Of a stretch of 64,000 nucleotides of DNA, positions 53,430 to 62,497 are shown one piece after another. Location of the stretch: assembly GCA_040766325.1 (NCBI GenBank), contig JAXGQR010000004.1:62001-126000 (forward strand), given 5' to 3'. The stretch's first letter is position 1. Each line of letters begins with the position of its first letter. The notes under the pieces are model-generated. The model was given only the letters and a program-made list of their open reading frames with translations. It did not search any database and was not told the DNA's origin. The stretch comes from Dehalobacterium sp040766325. Lineage in GTDB: Bacteria > Bacillota > Dehalobacteriia > Dehalobacteriales > Dehalobacteriaceae. The position numbers were made by a program, and so were the translations under genes.

Positions 53430-55344
53430 GTGTATTCTCAAGACAAACATCAAGAAATTATTGAAAACTCTCATCAAAGGTGTGAAAAATATTTATTAAA
53501 CCGGAATTTTGTTGATCATAATATCCCGTTGTCAAGGGAAGAATTAAAAACCAAACTGGAAATAAATAAAGAGTTTATTGAATTGGCTATTCCCTTTATT
53601 AACAATCTTCACGAATTTTTAAACGATACCGGTTACTGCATCATGCTTTCAGATAGAGATGGGTGCATTTTATATATAAAGGGCACCGAAGAGGACATAA
53701 GAACAGCATATGAAAATCATATCGAAGTAGGCATGTACAAGGATGAAAAAACAGCCGGCACAAATGGGATCGGTACCGCCTTATTTGAGGATTTACCTGT
53801 ACAAATAAATGGAAGTGAACATTATTTATATTATCATCATTTATGGTCTTGCACCGGGGCACCGATTCATGATGTGGCAGGTAACATCATCGGATGCTTA
53901 AATATAACAGCAAAGGTGGGAAAAGTTCATAATCACACTTTAGGACTAGTTGTTGCAGCAGTGTCGGCGATCGAAAATGAAATGAAAGTAAAAAAGGCAC
54001 ATGACGAGTTATATTTTGCATATTCTCAGGTGCATAAACTTGTTGGTTCAATAAAGGCAGGAATTATAGCTGTCGATATCTTCGGGAATATAAGACAGGC
54101 GAATAATTACATGTATAAAATATTAAACGGCAATGATAAAAAAATCGAAAACAAAAAAATAGCAGAGATCATCGAGAACTGGGATGAAATATTTGCCGAA
54201 TGCATAAAACATAACGGAAAATTAAATCAAGAAATATATTTACGAGGAAAACCTAATAGGAGATATAATTGTGAAATTTATGGCATAGAAGATCAAGAAG
54301 GAATCGTCCGGGAATATATGGTGATTATCGAAGAAATAGATAAGGTATATAGCTTAGTGAGTAAGTATTCCGGATTTGATGCCAAATATTCCTTCGATAA
54401 CATCACCGACAAAAGTGAAATCATGAAGAAACTAAAGGAAGATGCACGAAAAGTAGCTGATAGTGAAACTACTGTCTTAATTCAAGGAGAAGCGGGACCG
54501 GAAAGAACTATTTGCTCACTCCATTCATAACGCTTCCTCCCGACGTCACCATCCTTTCATAGCGATAAATTGCGCCGCAATACCCATGAGCCTTATTGAG
54601 AGTGAATTGTTTGGATATGAGGAAGGATCTTTTACCGGTGCCAGTAAAAAAGGACATCCCGGCAAATGGAACTTGCCAATGGAGGTACTATTTTTTTAGA
54701 CGAAATCGGAGAAATGCCTTTAGACATGCAAGCCAAGCTTCTCCGAGTGATTCAAGACAGAAGCGTCGTGCGCATAGGAGGAACTAGGAAAAACTATGTA
54801 GACATTAGAATTATCGCAGCTACCAATAAAGATCTAAGAACTGAAATAAAAATGAATAGTTTTCGCGCAGATTTATTTTATAGATTAAATGTTTTTTCGT
54901 TGATTATACCTCCCTTAAGAGAAAGAATAGATGACGTGGAGCCATTGGTAGTTTGCTTTGTAAATAAATTTAGCAGTCGATTTAACAAAAAGTCGTTCAA
55001 GTCGATCAAGACGTAATCAGAATTTTAGAATCTTATTATTGGCCAGGCAATATCCGGGAATTAGAAAATGTAATTGAAAGAATTTTTAATGAAATAGAGG
55101 ATTCCCGGATAACCTATAGTTGCCTCCCAAAACATATTATTGAAAATTATGAACAAGTGTTCAAAAACCTGGAAATTAAGAATAATAAGCTTTTAAACTC
55201 TGAAATGAGAGAGATCAATAATGCTTTAAGAAGCACAAAGGAAACATCAAAGAAAGTGCAAGAATATTAGGAATAGGCAGGAGTACCTTATATCGGAAAT
55301 TAAAAAAATATGATATTGATTATGAAAACTTCAGACGCTGCTGA
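53430..55344 (+). pseudogene. Sigma-54-dependent activator (GAF-PAS-AAA+-Fis), five frame breaks
   Basis: With five single-base repairs this reads as one protein of 639 residues: GAF-like domain (KTAGTNGIGTALFED), PAS-like domain (SIKAGIIAVDIFGNIRQANN), AAA+ domain (GEAGTGKELFAHSIHN after repair, GSFTGAS, FLDEIGEMPLDMQAKLLR) and a Fis-type helix-turn-helix (ARILGIGRSTLYRKLKKY). The GTG at 53430 follows GGGGAGGGG. Breaks are at A54497, A-runs 54502-54504, 54664-54666 and 54987-54991, and AA 55231-55232. In each, one extra A restores frame. It resembles AcoR-type activators. It is broken as written; sequencing error is a real alternative. Confidence 0.82.
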
Positions 55345-55362
55345 CACACTCGCCAGTATTTC

Positions 55363-55403
55363 CCAAAACGGCACATGTATCACTGATACATGTGCCGTTT
55401 TGG
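55363..55403. terminator. 20-bp perfect inverted repeat after the activator gene
   Basis: CCAAAACGGCACATGTATCA and its exact complement are separated by a single C. It probably terminates the activator transcript (TTTT at the stem end) although no long T-run follows. The inner ACATGTATCA also occurs at 52855-52864 upstream of mttB. Confidence 0.6.
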
Positions 55404-55404
55404 A

Positions 55405-55633
55405 TAAAAATAAGCATCTGTTAATGACCATGATAAGCTACACTGTTGTTCCTTAATCACACGCATCCATTGTGATAATCGGTACTCAGCTGCAACTTTT
55501 CTTGTATCCATACAATCACTCCATTTCTGCTTGAAAAAGTTTGCTTACTTTTTCAACCTTTTTCAACTATATTCATTGTGATTGTACTATTCCACGGTTT
55601 GTATTTCTATGTGACGATGTCTTTGACGCTTAC
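55405..55633 (-). mobile_element. IS66-family remnant (left end with tnpA fragment)
   Basis: On the minus strand the segment begins GTAAGCGTCAAAG at 55633, the form of IS66-family terminal repeats. About 120 bases on, a ribosome-binding site and ATG at 55511 open MDTRKVAAEYRLSQWMRVI, the start of the IS66 accessory protein TnpA. The match fades after about 25 codons, and the rest of the element is missing. The outer edge abuts the dehydrogenase gene at 55634. Confidence 0.65.
55443..55511 (-). pseudogene. tnpA: IS66 TnpA N-terminal fragment
   Basis: About 23 codons (MDTRKVAAEYRLSQWMRVIK, then EQQ) resemble the N terminus of the IS66 OrfA/TnpA protein. GGAG lies upstream of the ATG. The remainder is lost, so it is not functional. 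Confidence 0.6.
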
Positions 55634-56758
55634 GGTGGAGCCGGGGTAGAAGGGTCAACAGTGGCACTAGATTTAGCAAAGAGTGGCGTCGAAGAGTTAA
55701 TTCTAGCCGATTATAACCTTGAGGGTGCAGAAAAAATTGCCCAAGATCTACAAAATTCAAGCAATAGTAGTGTTAAAGCGGTTAAAGTAGATGCCAATCA
55801 ACATGAGGAGTTGGTAAATCTACTAAAAAATATAAATCCTGATGTGGTATGTAATCTAATCGGACCTTATTACAAATATGGCGAACCGATTGTGAAAGCT
55901 GCTATTGAAGCAAGAGTTCCATATGTAGATATTAACGACGATTATAAACCGACATTAGCAGTTATTGAAAATCTCAACGCTCAAGCAAAAGAAGCAAATA
56001 TTCCTGTATTTATTGGCATCGGTGTCTCACCGGGCTTAACAAACATGTTTGCTAAACATGCAGCTTGTCAACTTGATCAAACAGATAGCATCTCCGTTAT
56101 CTGGCTATGGCCGGCATTGGCTGGTGGTGGGGTAGGCGTTGTGCGCCACTTATATAATATTTTACAAGGCAATGCATACCAATATCTTGACGGAAAATAT
56201 TCGGACATTCCCGCCGGAACAAATAAATTAAGGGTAACTTCCCAAGATGGCAAATATGATGAGGATGTTTATTATGTGAGCCATGCCGAAACGGCAACAT
56301 TACCAAAATTTATCGATGGAGTTAAGAATGTTACCGTTCATGGAGGGTTAATCCCTACAGAAGCTACAGATCTGTACTTTAAACTCATGGAAGCCGGCAT
56401 GGATGATGCTGAACCGCTGACCGTCAACGGAAAAACTATTAATTTAATCGAAGTTTCAATGAGTATCATGGAACGTAAATTTAAGGATGTAGAAAAAGCC
56501 AAAAATGAAAATGGTTATTTTAGAGTGACTGTTGAAGGCAAAAAAGATGGCGTAGATAAAAAGTTTATCTATGAGTTGGATGAGAATGGTGCAGCCGAAA
56601 CCACTTGGCCAGCCTCTGTAATTGCTCAATCAATTGCTGACGGTTCGATAAAAGCAATTGGTATACATCCGGCCGAAGGTATGAGTCGTGAACAAATTGA
56701 TGTTATTTTTGATAAACTAAGAGCTAAAGGATTTACCATTAAGATTAGTGAAAAGTAA
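55541..56758 (+). CDS. Saccharopine dehydrogenase-like NAD(P)-binding protein, 5' end replaced
   Basis: A 405-residue reading frame. From codon 32 it is a saccharopine-dehydrogenase-type (LYS9-like) protein: the Rossmann motif GGAGVEGSTVALDLAKSG, a first-strand Asp (LADYN) and the conserved VCNLIGPYYKYGEPIVKAAIEARVPYVDINDDY. The first 31 codons are IS66-derived sequence and lack the expected first beta strand, so the native start was lost at 55634. Whether it is still expressed from the TTG at 55541 is unclear. Family members oxidise or reduce amino-acid adducts; the substrate here is unknown. Confidence 0.72.
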   Translation: MLTFSTFFNYIHCDCTIPRFVFLCDDVFDAYGGAGVEGSTVALDLAKSGVEELILADYNLEGAEKIAQDLQNSSNSSVKAVKVDANQHEELVNLLKNINPDVVCNLIGPYYKYGEPIVKAAIEARVPYVDINDDYKPTLAVIENLNAQAKEANIPVFIGIGVSPGLTNMFAKHAACQLDQTDSISVIWLWPALAGGGVGVVRHLYNILQGNAYQYLDGKYSDIPAGTNKLRVTSQDGKYDEDVYYVSHAETATLPKFIDGVKNVTVHGGLIPTEATDLYFKLMEAGMDDAEPLTVNGKTINLIEVSMSIMERKFKDVEKAKNENGYFRVTVEGKKDGVDKKFIYELDENGAAETTWPASVIAQSIADGSIKAIGIHPAEGMSREQIDVIFDKLRAKGFTIKISEK

Positions 56759-56865
56759 AATGATTTGAATTTTATCACCATAAAGCATTATAGCTCAGAT
56801 TCTATATGAAGAACTGAAGTATACTATTTTGAAAGTGGCAATGTGGCTGGAGACCTGTAAAAGGC

Positions 56866-56901
56866 AGACTGCACCGAAGGATAAAACCTTTAGTGCAGTC
56901 T
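56866..56901 (+). terminator. Terminator of the dehydrogenase-like gene
   Basis: AGACTGCAC pairs with GTGCAGTCT, with an inner AAGG/CCTT, followed by TTACTTTCG on the plus strand. Confidence 0.6.
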
Positions 56902-56973
56902 TTACTTTCGTGCCCCACTTGAAGAATGTCGGTCTGCGTCTTTGAGATTCATAATCCTATAAAATATTTTATT

Positions 56974-58090
56974 TTAGCAATCCAGATCGTGTCTTTTCTT
57001 TTTTGTAAAAAGGACTGCATGGCCCCAGATAATATCAAAAGGAGCTGAAGCAACCTTGGTTTTCTGGTTGAGATACATTCTGATGACTAAAAATAACTTA
57101 TGATTGTTATCAACTCCATAAGCCGACCCTTTTGGATTGCCGGTACTATATGGTATAACAATCTCATTTCTTTCCGTGGCGCGTCTGGCCATTTTCACTA
57201 CATAATAGTTCCTGCTGTTTTTATCATATGCAGGGAAATATTCATCAGCAGGGCACTGGAGTTCATTTGTAAACACGGTTCCGGCAACGCCGTTCCAGAG
57301 CTCATCACCATACAAGCTCACGTTGATAAAAGTTGCAAATTCCGTTTGTGTGTTATTGACGCCATATACAATTACAAAATCATCATCGGTAGCTAATTGG
57401 AAACTTTCCGTTTTAGCATAGATTGTATCTCTGTTATCAATCCAAAGGTTCACGTCCTGTAATATACCCTCATAGTTATCAAGTATTGCGAGATTAAAAT
57501 CCAAATCTATGCCATCATATTCTGGATTTTTATATTTACTGATAATTTGATTTCTTAAATAATCCAGTGTCTTCCTTGCAGTAGGAATTACCTGGAATTC
57601 AGTAGTACAAGTCTCCTTTGCTTTAAGTGCCGGTATAGGCCAGGGGTGAGCAGGAGTATATAGCTTTTGGGGGGTAATGCGTAAAACTGTAAAATATTTC
57701 TCTATGTTATAAATATAATCCCAGCCTACATTCGGATCTTGAAAAATGTTAGCCCTCATAACAAACGAAAAGTGATCTTTGCCCTTTTCCAGTCCCATAT
57801 TAACTAGGTCTATAGGAATATTGTCATTATTAATAATACCGGGGCCAAAGCCGGAATCGTACAAAGCATCAAGCATGTGCTGATTGATTCTTTGTTGGCA
57901 GTGGTAATGATGATTGTTGAAGTGTCAAAAGGTTTTCCGGAGGTTCCAAAGGAAGTATTATCAGTCCAGATAGTGTAATTGTTAATCTGGTCACCTAAGC
58001 TGGCCCCTATAAAATGGCAAAACCGTCTTTTTCATGCATAGGTTGATAAACTTCTTTTGTATTTGAGTACTTTTTGTCAATATCATTCAT
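56974..58090 (-). pseudogene. Unrecognised conserved-looking protein, two frame breaks
   Basis: With two repairs this reads as a 372-residue protein starting at the ATG at 58090 (AAAGGAG upstream): MNDIDKKYSNTKEVYQPMHE, then FIGASLGDQINNYTIWTDN and NQHMLDALYDSGFGPGIINND. The long intact part (56974-57876) is soluble, aromatic-rich and without signal or membrane segments. Breaks are a run of four T (58011-58014; five restores frame) and three A (57891-57893; four restores frame), both on the minus strand. I do not recognise the family and assign no function. Confidence 0.5.
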
Positions 58091-58172
58091 TTTGATCAAC
58101 TCCTTTCTTAATATTATATGTTGTCTCTTAAACGGGGGTGATTTAGTATACAGACCACTATGCAAGATCCAC

Positions 58173-59381
58173 CTAAAAGTCATTCCCTCCACATCCATAA
58201 CATACTTCAGTCCTATTCTTACCATGTTGTTTTGCCCAATAGAGAGCCTGATCTGCAAATGAATAGTACTCCTCCAAGTTATGACCCTGAGTTTCACAAA
58301 GTAGGGATACCCCGAAACTGCATGTAATGCGCAATGTATCCGAACCAATGGAAAAGCTCTTTTCCATAATTAGTTTTCGCAGCCTTTCGGCAAAGGCAAA
58401 TCCGCCTGCCAAAGTAGTGTTGGGCATGAGGATGATAAATTCTTCTCCACCAAACCTGGACACGGTATCTGATTCCCTAACGCTGTTTTGCAAAATATCG
58501 GCCAGCTGCTTTAGGACAATGTCACCACTCAGATGACCGTATGTATCATTAATGTTTTTAAAATCATCAATGTCTAGAATAATAATAACCGATTCATGAT
58601 TGTGACGTTCTATGGAAGAGAATTCTTGTTTGATCAATTTATTTAACAAACGCCGGTTAGGCAATTCGGTAAGTGAGTCATAATAAGCCATTCTTTCTAA
58701 TTGTTTTTTTTGCATTTCGATGCGCCGTTTTTGGGTTATATTGGTGTAATTATAATGCCACAAAATTATGCTCAGCAATAAACCGAGGCCAACGGCAGTA
58801 ATTCCGTTAACTCTATTGGAAAGCAGCATCTGCGGATTCATAATGGTTAACCCGATTAAATAATAATATGCCACATATGAAGTTATATAGATAATTATGG
58901 AAATTAATGGTCTGATCAAAAAAACTAATCCACAGATAACGCAAATTAATAGAAATGGGGTAATGTTAGTCGTTACCAGTTGATCAATAGAGACAATGGC
59001 AGTACCGGAAGCCATAATAACAATCACAGCCACATATTGTATTATATACATGGTTTTATTTGGGTCTGTTCTGTTTTTTAATTTATGTGTTGTTAAAAAA
59101 AAGCCGACCATAAAAACTAGTAATATTGAATGACTAGCAATGATTCCTTGGCTCCACATCTTCAAGATTGGTGTGTCATATGATTCCATGGAAGAAGCAA
59201 ATAAATAAATATTGAGAATGCGTAACGGGATCGCAATAATTGATAAATAATAAAGTCTTCGAATATTGATCAGTGCGCATTCACCTAAGACACTATTATT
59301 TTCATTAAATTTTTTTATAATGATCTCTTTGATTAGTATAAAGAACTGGGTTTTTGTGGAATATTTTCTCATATGTCTCAC
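58173..59381 (-). CDS. Membrane-anchored diguanylate cyclase
   Basis: A 402-residue protein with about six hydrophobic segments in the first 210 residues, then a GGDEF domain beginning at YDSLTELPNRRLLNKL. The catalytic motif is GGEEF in RFGGEEFIILMP, compatible with activity, and the nucleotide-binding DIDDFKNINDTYGH is intact. It makes cyclic di-GMP from GTP at the membrane. The usual inhibitory RxxD before GGEEF is not evident (RESDTVSRFGGEEF places RESD at nine residues). There is no clear operon partner. Confidence 0.9.
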   Translation of the reverse strand: MRHMRKYSTKTQFFILIKEIIIKKFNENNSVLGECALINIRRLYYLSIIAIPLRILNIYLFASSMESYDTPILKMWSQGIIASHSILLVFMVGFFLTTHKLKNRTDPNKTMYIIQYVAVIVIMASGTAIVSIDQLVTTNITPFLLICVICGLVFLIRPLISIIIYITSYVAYYYLIGLTIMNPQMLLSNRVNGITAVGLGLLLSIILWHYNYTNITQKRRIEMQKKQLERMAYYDSLTELPNRRLLNKLIKQEFSSIERHNHESVIIILDIDDFKNINDTYGHLSGDIVLKQLADILQNSVRESDTVSRFGGEEFIILMPNTTLAGGFAFAERLRKLIMEKSFSIGSDTLRITCSFGVSLLCETQGHNLEEYYSFADQALYWAKQHGKNRTEVCYGCGGNDF

Positions 59382-59569
59382 CTATCATAACCACTATTTT
59401 CTTTCCCACCTTACTCCCTCAAAATAAGAAATACCAAGATAAAACTAACTTTCCTTCCTAATATCCTCTTATATCCATTATAACACATTTTTTTAAACAC
59501 AACTAAATCTATTAAAAAAACCAGGGTATCGTCTCTACAATTAAATAACAATCCCCCGGTTCAGATCCG

Positions 59570-61504
59570 TTAATCCGATGTAGCAGGCGACCAGGAACCT
59601 ATACCCTTGTCACTACTGCTTTTCTCCGTTTCTGTTAAATTAATAAAGTTCCTATCATACAGCATCGCCGCAAACAATACCACCAATATTGATCCTAAAT
59701 TATGGACTAAGGCTCCGGTTGTTGGAGTTAGCCATCCCATGAATGACATCAAAATTGCCATAAAATTTATCGATAAGGAAAAGGAAATACTTAATTTAAT
59801 GGTACGCACGGTGGCATTAGAAAGCCTCTTTAGGTAGGGTATTTGAGCAATGTCATCACCCATTAAAGCAATATCTGCAGCATCCACAGCAATATCGCTC
59901 CCCATGGCTCCCATCGCCACCCCTACATCGGCCGTCTTGAGAGCAGGAGCATCATTCACACCATCTCCAATCATACATACGAATTTACCCTCCTGTTGCA
60001 GGTGCACAATGCTTTGTACCTTATCCTCCGGTAATAATTCTGCCCGCACCGAGGTAATTCCTACTTGCTTTGCAAAATAATCTGCTGTGCTGCGGTTATC
60101 TCCGGTAAGTAGGACTGTCTTTGTTCCCATCTGATCCAACTCAGCAATGCTTTTGAGGGCTGTAGCACGTAGTACGTCTGAAAGACCGATTACACTAACA
60201 CAAAGCCTGTCGATAGCTACCAGAATCAATGCTTTACCCTGGTTTCGCAATATATCCAAGGTATCAATAATTTGTTGCGGGATCTCAATTCCGTTTTCTC
60301 TTAAGTATCTCTCGCTGCCACAAAAGAGATCTTTTCCGCTCACCTGGGCATAAATCCCTTTGCCGGCCTCCATACGAAATCTTTCAGCATCTACCATATT
60401 AATGCCTTGATCCTTCGCGTGGGCGACTATGGCCTTTCCCAAGGGGTGTTCACTACGAGCTTCTGTTGCAGCAACCAAAGCCAGTATCTCATTCTCGTCC
60501 AAATTTGCTTTAAAAGATATGATATCACTGACTTCCAGCTTTCCCCATGTAAGTGTGCCGGTTTTATCAAAAGCGATGATATCGACCTTGCCCATCTTTT
60601 CCAGGGCCGCTCCGGATTTAATAACGACCCCATGTTTAGTTGCCTGCCCGATAGCAGCCATAATTGCCGTAGGAGTAGCAAGTACTAAAGCACAGGGGCA
60701 AAATACGACTAATACTGTTACGCCACGAACCATATCCTGGGTTAAAAGATACGTTGCAACGGCAATTAACAATGCTACCGGCACAAGCCAGGTGGCCCAT
60801 TTATCTGCGATACGCTGAATGGGGGCTTGCTTATTTTCTGCATCCCGCACCATCCGAATCAGCTTTTGAAATGAGCTATCCGCACCCACATTGGTGGCTT
60901 TCATGTCGATTGCCCCAAAACAGTTGATCGTTCCACTGAAAACACCGTCACCTGACGCCTTGTCCACAGGTAATGACTCGCCTGTCAGAATCGCCTGATC
61001 CACTGAAGTATTTCCGCTTATAATGGTCCCATCAACAGGAATTATTTCTCCGGGAAGAACCCGCAGGAGATCACCGGCTTTTATTGCTTCTGTATTTATC
61101 ATTCTTTCTTTTCCGTTATTAATTAGGCGTCCTTGTTGGGGCGCAAGGCTAATAAGTTTCTTTAAACCTTTTTTCGATCGTTCAGCAGTTTTATCCTCGA
61201 TAATCGCACCAAGGGCCATGATAAAGGCCACTTCAGCAGCTGCAAAAAGGTCTCCTATGGCAAGGGCTGCAATCATCGCAATGGAAATCAAGAGGGCGGA
61301 TGATATCTTGCTCATCCCTTTGTTGTAAATAATCCTCCATATAGCCAGATATAAAAGCGGAATCCCACAGATGACCAAAGAAATCCATGCCGGGTCAACG
61401 GGAAGTTCAATTTTCATAAGCAGCAAAATCAAGCTTACAAGGAGAAATATCCCGCCTACTATAGTCATTGGTACCCCAGCCAAAAAATCATTTATGCTCT
61501 TCAT
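59570..61504 (-). CDS. Heavy-metal P1B-type ATPase
   Basis: A 644-residue metal-translocating P-type ATPase. It has the transmembrane CPC motif (VVFCPCALVLATPTA), phosphorylation site DKTGTLTWGK, ARSEHPLGKAI (HP motif), GDGVNDAPAL and the last helix with HNLGSILVVL. No N-terminal heavy-metal-associated domain is present. HN-G-type last helices differ from classical copper and zinc pumps, so the metal is undecided. The ATG at 61504 follows GGAAGG; coding upstream to 61549 is less likely. A TetR-type gene is divergent and may control it. Confidence 0.9.
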   Translation of the reverse strand: MKSINDFLAGVPMTIVGGIFLLVSLILLLMKIELPVDPAWISLVICGIPLLYLAIWRIIYNKGMSKISSALLISIAMIAALAIGDLFAAAEVAFIMALGAIIEDKTAERSKKGLKKLISLAPQQGRLINNGKERMINTEAIKAGDLLRVLPGEIIPVDGTIISGNTSVDQAILTGESLPVDKASGDGVFSGTINCFGAIDMKATNVGADSSFQKLIRMVRDAENKQAPIQRIADKWATWLVPVALLIAVATYLLTQDMVRGVTVLVVFCPCALVLATPTAIMAAIGQATKHGVVIKSGAALEKMGKVDIIAFDKTGTLTWGKLEVSDIISFKANLDENEILALVAATEARSEHPLGKAIVAHAKDQGINMVDAERFRMEAGKGIYAQVSGKDLFCGSERYLRENGIEIPQQIIDTLDILRNQGKALILVAIDRLCVSVIGLSDVLRATALKSIAELDQMGTKTVLLTGDNRSTADYFAKQVGITSVRAELLPEDKVQSIVHLQQEGKFVCMIGDGVNDAPALKTADVGVAMGAMGSDIAVDAADIALMGDDIAQIPYLKRLSNATVRTIKLSISFSLSINFMAILMSFMGWLTPTTGALVHNLGSILVVLFAAMLYDRNFINLTETEKSSSDKGIGSWSPATSD

Positions 61505-61673
61505 TATATAATACCTTCCGATAGCGTTTTTGTTAAAATTATGATACAATTTGTTTGTTACAGAACACTTTGTTCATTAAAATTATATGATTCTTTGCCA
61601 AAATATACAATAAGCAAAATGGTCCCTCTGTAAGTTACGGAACATTTTTCAGTATTTGTCCAGGAGGTTTTAC

Positions 61674-62237
61674 ATGGATAGAAGGCAGAAAAAAACCAGA
61701 GACTCTATTTTTAAGGCCCTAAGCACCCTTCTTGAAACAAAGCAATACAGAAATATAACGGTACAGGAAATCATTGATGAGGCAAATATTGGTCGAAGCA
61801 CTTTTTATGCTCATTTTGAAACAAAGGATGAACTATTAAAAGCGTTGTGTACCGATATCTTCAACCACGTATTTTCCGATGAACTCATGTCGGAAAATAC
61901 CCATGACTTTTCCGGAGGAAACAACAACCTTGAAGCTCGGCTTACCCACATCCTCCACCATCTGAAGGACAATGAAAAGAACCTTGTTGGCATTTTGTCC
62001 TGCGAAAGTGGCGAACTCTTTATGAAATATTTTAAAGAATACCTGACTGAAATGTTTATCAGGTATTCAAATGAAATAAGGGTTAACGCCCCAGCCGATT
62101 TCGTGTTGAACCATCTTGTGGGAAGTTTTTCTGAAACAGTTAAATGGTGGGTAGATAACAAGATGAAGTACACACCTGAAGAAACGGCCCGATATTTTAT
62201 AGAACTTAGCTGTATCAATAAAATTATTGATACATAG
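61674..62237 (+). CDS. TetR/AcrR-family regulator
   Basis: A 187-residue regulator. The N-terminal helix-turn-helix reads ITVQEIIDEANIGRSTFYAHFETKDELL, and a variable helical ligand domain follows. The ATG at 61674 has AGGAGG six bases upstream. It is divergent from the P-type ATPase gene, with about 170 bases between them, so it may repress that gene and itself. The effector is unknown. The C-terminal TetR_C-type layout resembles YfiR/DhaS-like proteins. Confidence 0.85.
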   Translation: MDRRQKKTRDSIFKALSTLLETKQYRNITVQEIIDEANIGRSTFYAHFETKDELLKALCTDIFNHVFSDELMSENTHDFSGGNNNLEARLTHILHHLKDNEKNLVGILSCESGELFMKYFKEYLTEMFIRYSNEIRVNAPADFVLNHLVGSFSETVKWWVDNKMKYTPEETARYFIELSCINKIIDT

Positions 62238-62253
62238 GCCGTAAAAATTAATA

Positions 62254-62285
62254 GGGTACTGCCCTTAAATTAAGTTTCAGTACCC
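62254..62285. terminator. Hairpin copy A (GGGTACTG / CAGTACCC)
   Basis: An eight-base perfect stem with a TTAA-rich loop follows the TetR gene and lies next to a ppdK-like 3' fragment. It closely resembles the ppdK terminator at 63489-63521. Confidence 0.6.
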
Positions 62286-62308
62286 GATCGATATTATTTA
62301 TTTAATAA

Positions 62309-62395
62309 TTATTTCGCTTTATCTTTATTGTTTACTCCAGCCTGGGCGGCAGCTATCAAAATAGACCAATCATTAATATCTATTATTGTGGAACA
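62309..62395 (-). pseudogene. Degraded copy of the ppdK 3' end
   Basis: The minus strand encodes DWSILIAAAQAGVNNKDKAK and a stop, with nucleotide identity to the true ppdK end over GCTGCyGCCCAGGCTG and GTAAAC. A similar terminator hairpin follows in both places. It has no start codon and is a fragment only. Confidence 0.5.
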
Positions 62396-62497
62396 CCTTA
62401 TATATAAATACCTATAAGTATTACTCATTTCACTTCTCGCTTGTTAAATGAACATGATATAAATTTGATAAAAAATCATTTGCACTATCTAAATATT

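Noticed and set aside
56838..56860. GGCTGGAGACCTG resembling the B12 box of a cobalamin riboswitch
   Set aside because: The other conserved parts of the aptamer are absent, no gene follows on that strand, and the segment leads straight into a terminator hairpin.
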